Positions 8,312 to 9,827 of a DNA stretch of 9,827 nt are shown here, in pieces (positions within the stretch are counted from its first letter, which is position 1; the number at the start of each line of letters is the position of its first letter). The position numbers and the translations under genes are program-made. The stretch covers positions 1-9,827 of the forward strand of contig DAIEEM010000104.1 in the NCBI GenBank assembly GCA_027325905.1, in the 5' to 3' direction. The notes under the pieces are model-generated. The model saw only the letters and a list, made by a program, of their open reading frames with translations, did not search any database and was not told the origin of the DNA. Origin of the DNA: Rhodocyclaceae bacterium (GTDB lineage: Bacteria > Pseudomonadota > Gammaproteobacteria > Burkholderiales > Rhodocyclaceae).

Positions 8312-9827
8312 CTAGGCGACTCCGCCTAAAGTAAAACGGAAAACCGCGCCGGCACCGGGGCTGCTTTCGGCCCAGATGCGCCCGCCGTGACGGCGAACGA
8401 CGCGGGCGGCCGAGGCCAGCCCGATGCCCGAACCTTCGAAATCGGCGGGATTGTGGAGGCGCTGGAACGGCATGAACAGCTTCTCGGCGTACGTCATGTC
8501 GAAGCCGACGCCGTTGTCGCGGACGAAGAAGCCGGCATCGTCGCTGCCGAATTCGATACCGGCGCTTGCGGTGTGGCGCGAGTATTTCCAGGCGTTGCCG
8601 AGCAGGTTCTCGAGCAGCACGCGCAGCAACTGCGGATCGCCGTTGGCCGTACAGTGCGGGGCGATGGCCACCGTCACGGGACGTTCCGGCTCATTGCGAC
8701 GGAGATCTTCGACGACCTCGGCGGCAAGCGCGGAAAGGTCGACTTCCAACCGCCGCATCTCGTGCCGCGACACGCGCGAAAGTTCGAGCAGATCGTCGAT
8801 CAGCGTCCCCAGTCGCTGGGCGGCGCGGCGCACCCGCACCAGGTACTCGTTGCCCTGAGCCTCGATGCGGTCGCCGTATTCCTCCTGCAGCAGCCGCGAA
8901 AAACCGTCGATGCCGCGCAGCGGCGCGCGCAGGTCGTGCGAGATCGAATAGGCAAAACTTTCAAGTTCGCGGTTTGCGTCCGACAGTTCCGCGGTCCGCT
9001 GCGCGACGCGCTCCTCCAGCTCGGCGTTGAGCTTGCGGATCTCCGCTTCGGCGCGCAGGCGCTCGGTGACGTCGTCGATGAACACCAGCACGCACTCCTC
9101 GCCGTCGAGCATCAGCACCTCGGCGGAAATGAGCACGTCGTGCTCGTCGCCATGAGCGTCGCGCATGCGCGCCTGGAAATCGGCGATGCGGCCATCACGG
9201 AGCAGGACCTCGACCCAGATACGGCGCTGTTCCCGGTCGATCCAGAGGTCGAGATCGAGCGCCGTGCGGCCCAGCATGGCTTCGCGCGGCCAGCCGAAAT
9301 TGCGCAGGTAAGCGTCGTTGACCTCGAGAAAATGGCCGTCGCCCAGACGGCTCATCGACATCGGCACCGGGCTGGCGTGGAAGATACGCGAGAATTTTTG
9401 CTCGGATCGGCGCACGCCGGCTTCGGCGCGCAGGCGCTCGAGTTCCGCAGCGGCGCGCGTGGCGAAGATGGACATCAGCGAAGCGCGCTCGTCATTCTCC
9501 AGCATGGGCTTGCGGTCCATGATCGCCAGGACGCCGAGCGGTTCGCCGCCGGATCCCGTGAGCGGGTAGCCGAAATAGCTTTCGGCGCCGCCCTGCCCAA
9601 GTACGCAGCGCGCCTGCGGAAACAGGTCGCGCAGGTTGCTGGCGACCAGGCTGGCCTGGCCGCCGAAGATCTGTCCGCAGGGAGAAATGCCCAAGTCATA
9701 GTCGATGGTGGGAGCGAAGCCGTCTCCCGTCCACAAGGCGAGCGAATGCAGCCGGGTTGGGTCGCTGGCCCGCACTTCGCCGACCAGCGCGATCGGCACG
9801 CCGAGCGCGCGCGCCATGTGGCGCACG
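8312..9827 (-). CDS. GAF-PAS sensor histidine kinase (5' end beyond the window)
   Basis: The frame is open to the right edge; 504 or more residues are visible and the true start lies outside. The order, numbered from the first complete codon, is: a GAF-like domain (about 1-135; MARALGVPIALVGEV, SYFGYPL, PLGVLAIMDRKP); a PAS domain (about 141-258; FHASPVPMSMSRLGDGHFLEVNDAY read in segments, then FIDDVTERL); a coiled coil (about 256-290); the HisKA region with phospho-acceptor His297 in FAYSISHDLRAPLRG; and an ATPase domain with N box ENLLGNAWKYS (406-416), G1 DNGVGFD (437-443), F box FMPFQRLH (451-458) and G2 GSGIGL (465-470). All catalytic motifs are intact. The visible part has no membrane helix, so it is probably a cytoplasmic kinase of the phytochrome-like type, although the missing N-terminus could hold more sensors. 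No fused receiver and no adjacent response regulator are seen. Confidence 0.95.
   Translation of the reverse strand, partial: VRHMARALGVPIALVGEVRASDPTRLHSLALWTGDGFAPTIDYDLGISPCGQIFGGQASLVASNLRDLFPQARCVLGQGGAESYFGYPLTGSGGEPLGVLAIMDRKPMLENDERASLMSIFATRAAAELERLRAEAGVRRSEQKFSRIFHASPVPMSMSRLGDGHFLEVNDAYLRNFGWPREAMLGRTALDLDLWIDREQRRIWVEVLLRDGRIADFQARMRDAHGDEHDVLISAEVLMLDGEECVLVFIDDVTERLRAEAEIRKLNAELEERVAQRTAELSDANRELESFAYSISHDLRAPLRGIDGFSRLLQEEYGDRIEAQGNEYLVRVRRAAQRLGTLIDDLLELSRVSRHEMRRLEVDLSALAAEVVEDLRRNEPERPVTVAIAPHCTANGDPQLLRVLLENLLGNAWKYSRHTASAGIEFGSDDAGFFVRDNGVGFDMTYAEKLFMPFQRLHNPADFEGSGIGLASAARVVRRHGGRIWAESSPGAGAVFRFTLGGVA
8313..8328. repeat. Small inverted repeat over the kinase stop codon
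   Basis: TAGGCG-actc-CGCCTA is a perfect 6-bp-arm hairpin with a 4-base loop that includes the last codons and stop of the histidine kinase. No T-tract follows on either strand, so it is not called as a terminator; it could still stabilise the 3' end of the message. Confidence 0.4.

Noticed and set aside
7881..8315. 144-codon plus-strand frame across 7881-8315
   Set aside because: Mostly antisense to the 114-residue gene, with no ribosome binding site or motif; its tail in the spacer looks random.

Overview
This is a GC-rich window from a bacterium, most likely a betaproteobacterium and probably Rhodocyclales-like. The evidence is the gene order leuS-lptE-holA-proA and the close match of the protein motifs to betaproteobacterial families recalled from memory. 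The window is mostly ordinary housekeeping sequence with a few uncharacterised genes at its edges. I see no mobile element, CRISPR array, tRNA or rRNA, and no convincing new multi-gene system.

Left part (1-6847, all minus strand, so read from high to low coordinates). leuS (leucyl-tRNA synthetase) is followed 10 nt later by lptE (outer-membrane LPS-assembly lipoprotein). After 4 nt comes holA (DNA polymerase III delta, GTG start), and its stop overlaps the proA start by one base (TAATG). These four genes look like one transcription unit. Fifty bases further on is a secreted chalcone-isomerase-like protein, whose signal peptide carries an 11-alanine tract encoded by a 9-bp tandem repeat. After a 125-bp gap with several inverted repeats comes a response regulator with two receiver domains. 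It runs off the left edge, and its missing output domain is probably GGDEF.

Right part (6848-9827). A 73-bp divergent spacer separates leuS from a plus-strand gene for a secreted protein with a FecR domain followed by a C-terminal SPOR domain. Facing it, with only 3 nt between the two stop codons, is a minus-strand gene for a 114-residue tryptophan-rich protein of unknown function. Upstream of that gene is a 170-bp spacer holding a plausible promoter, with a GTTGCA-T-TGCAAC palindrome at the predicted start of transcription. The window ends inside a GAF-PAS-histidine kinase whose N-terminus lies beyond the right edge.

The genes cover protein synthesis (leuS), replication (holA), proline synthesis (proA), envelope assembly (lptE) and signalling (response regulator, kinase). 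The kinase and response regulator lie at opposite ends of the window, about 7.5 kb apart, so nothing here shows that they are partners. The features most worth a second look are a delta subunit that appears shortened in its collar domain, the FecR-SPOR protein, the unknown 114-residue protein with its candidate operator, and the alanine repeat in the signal peptide.
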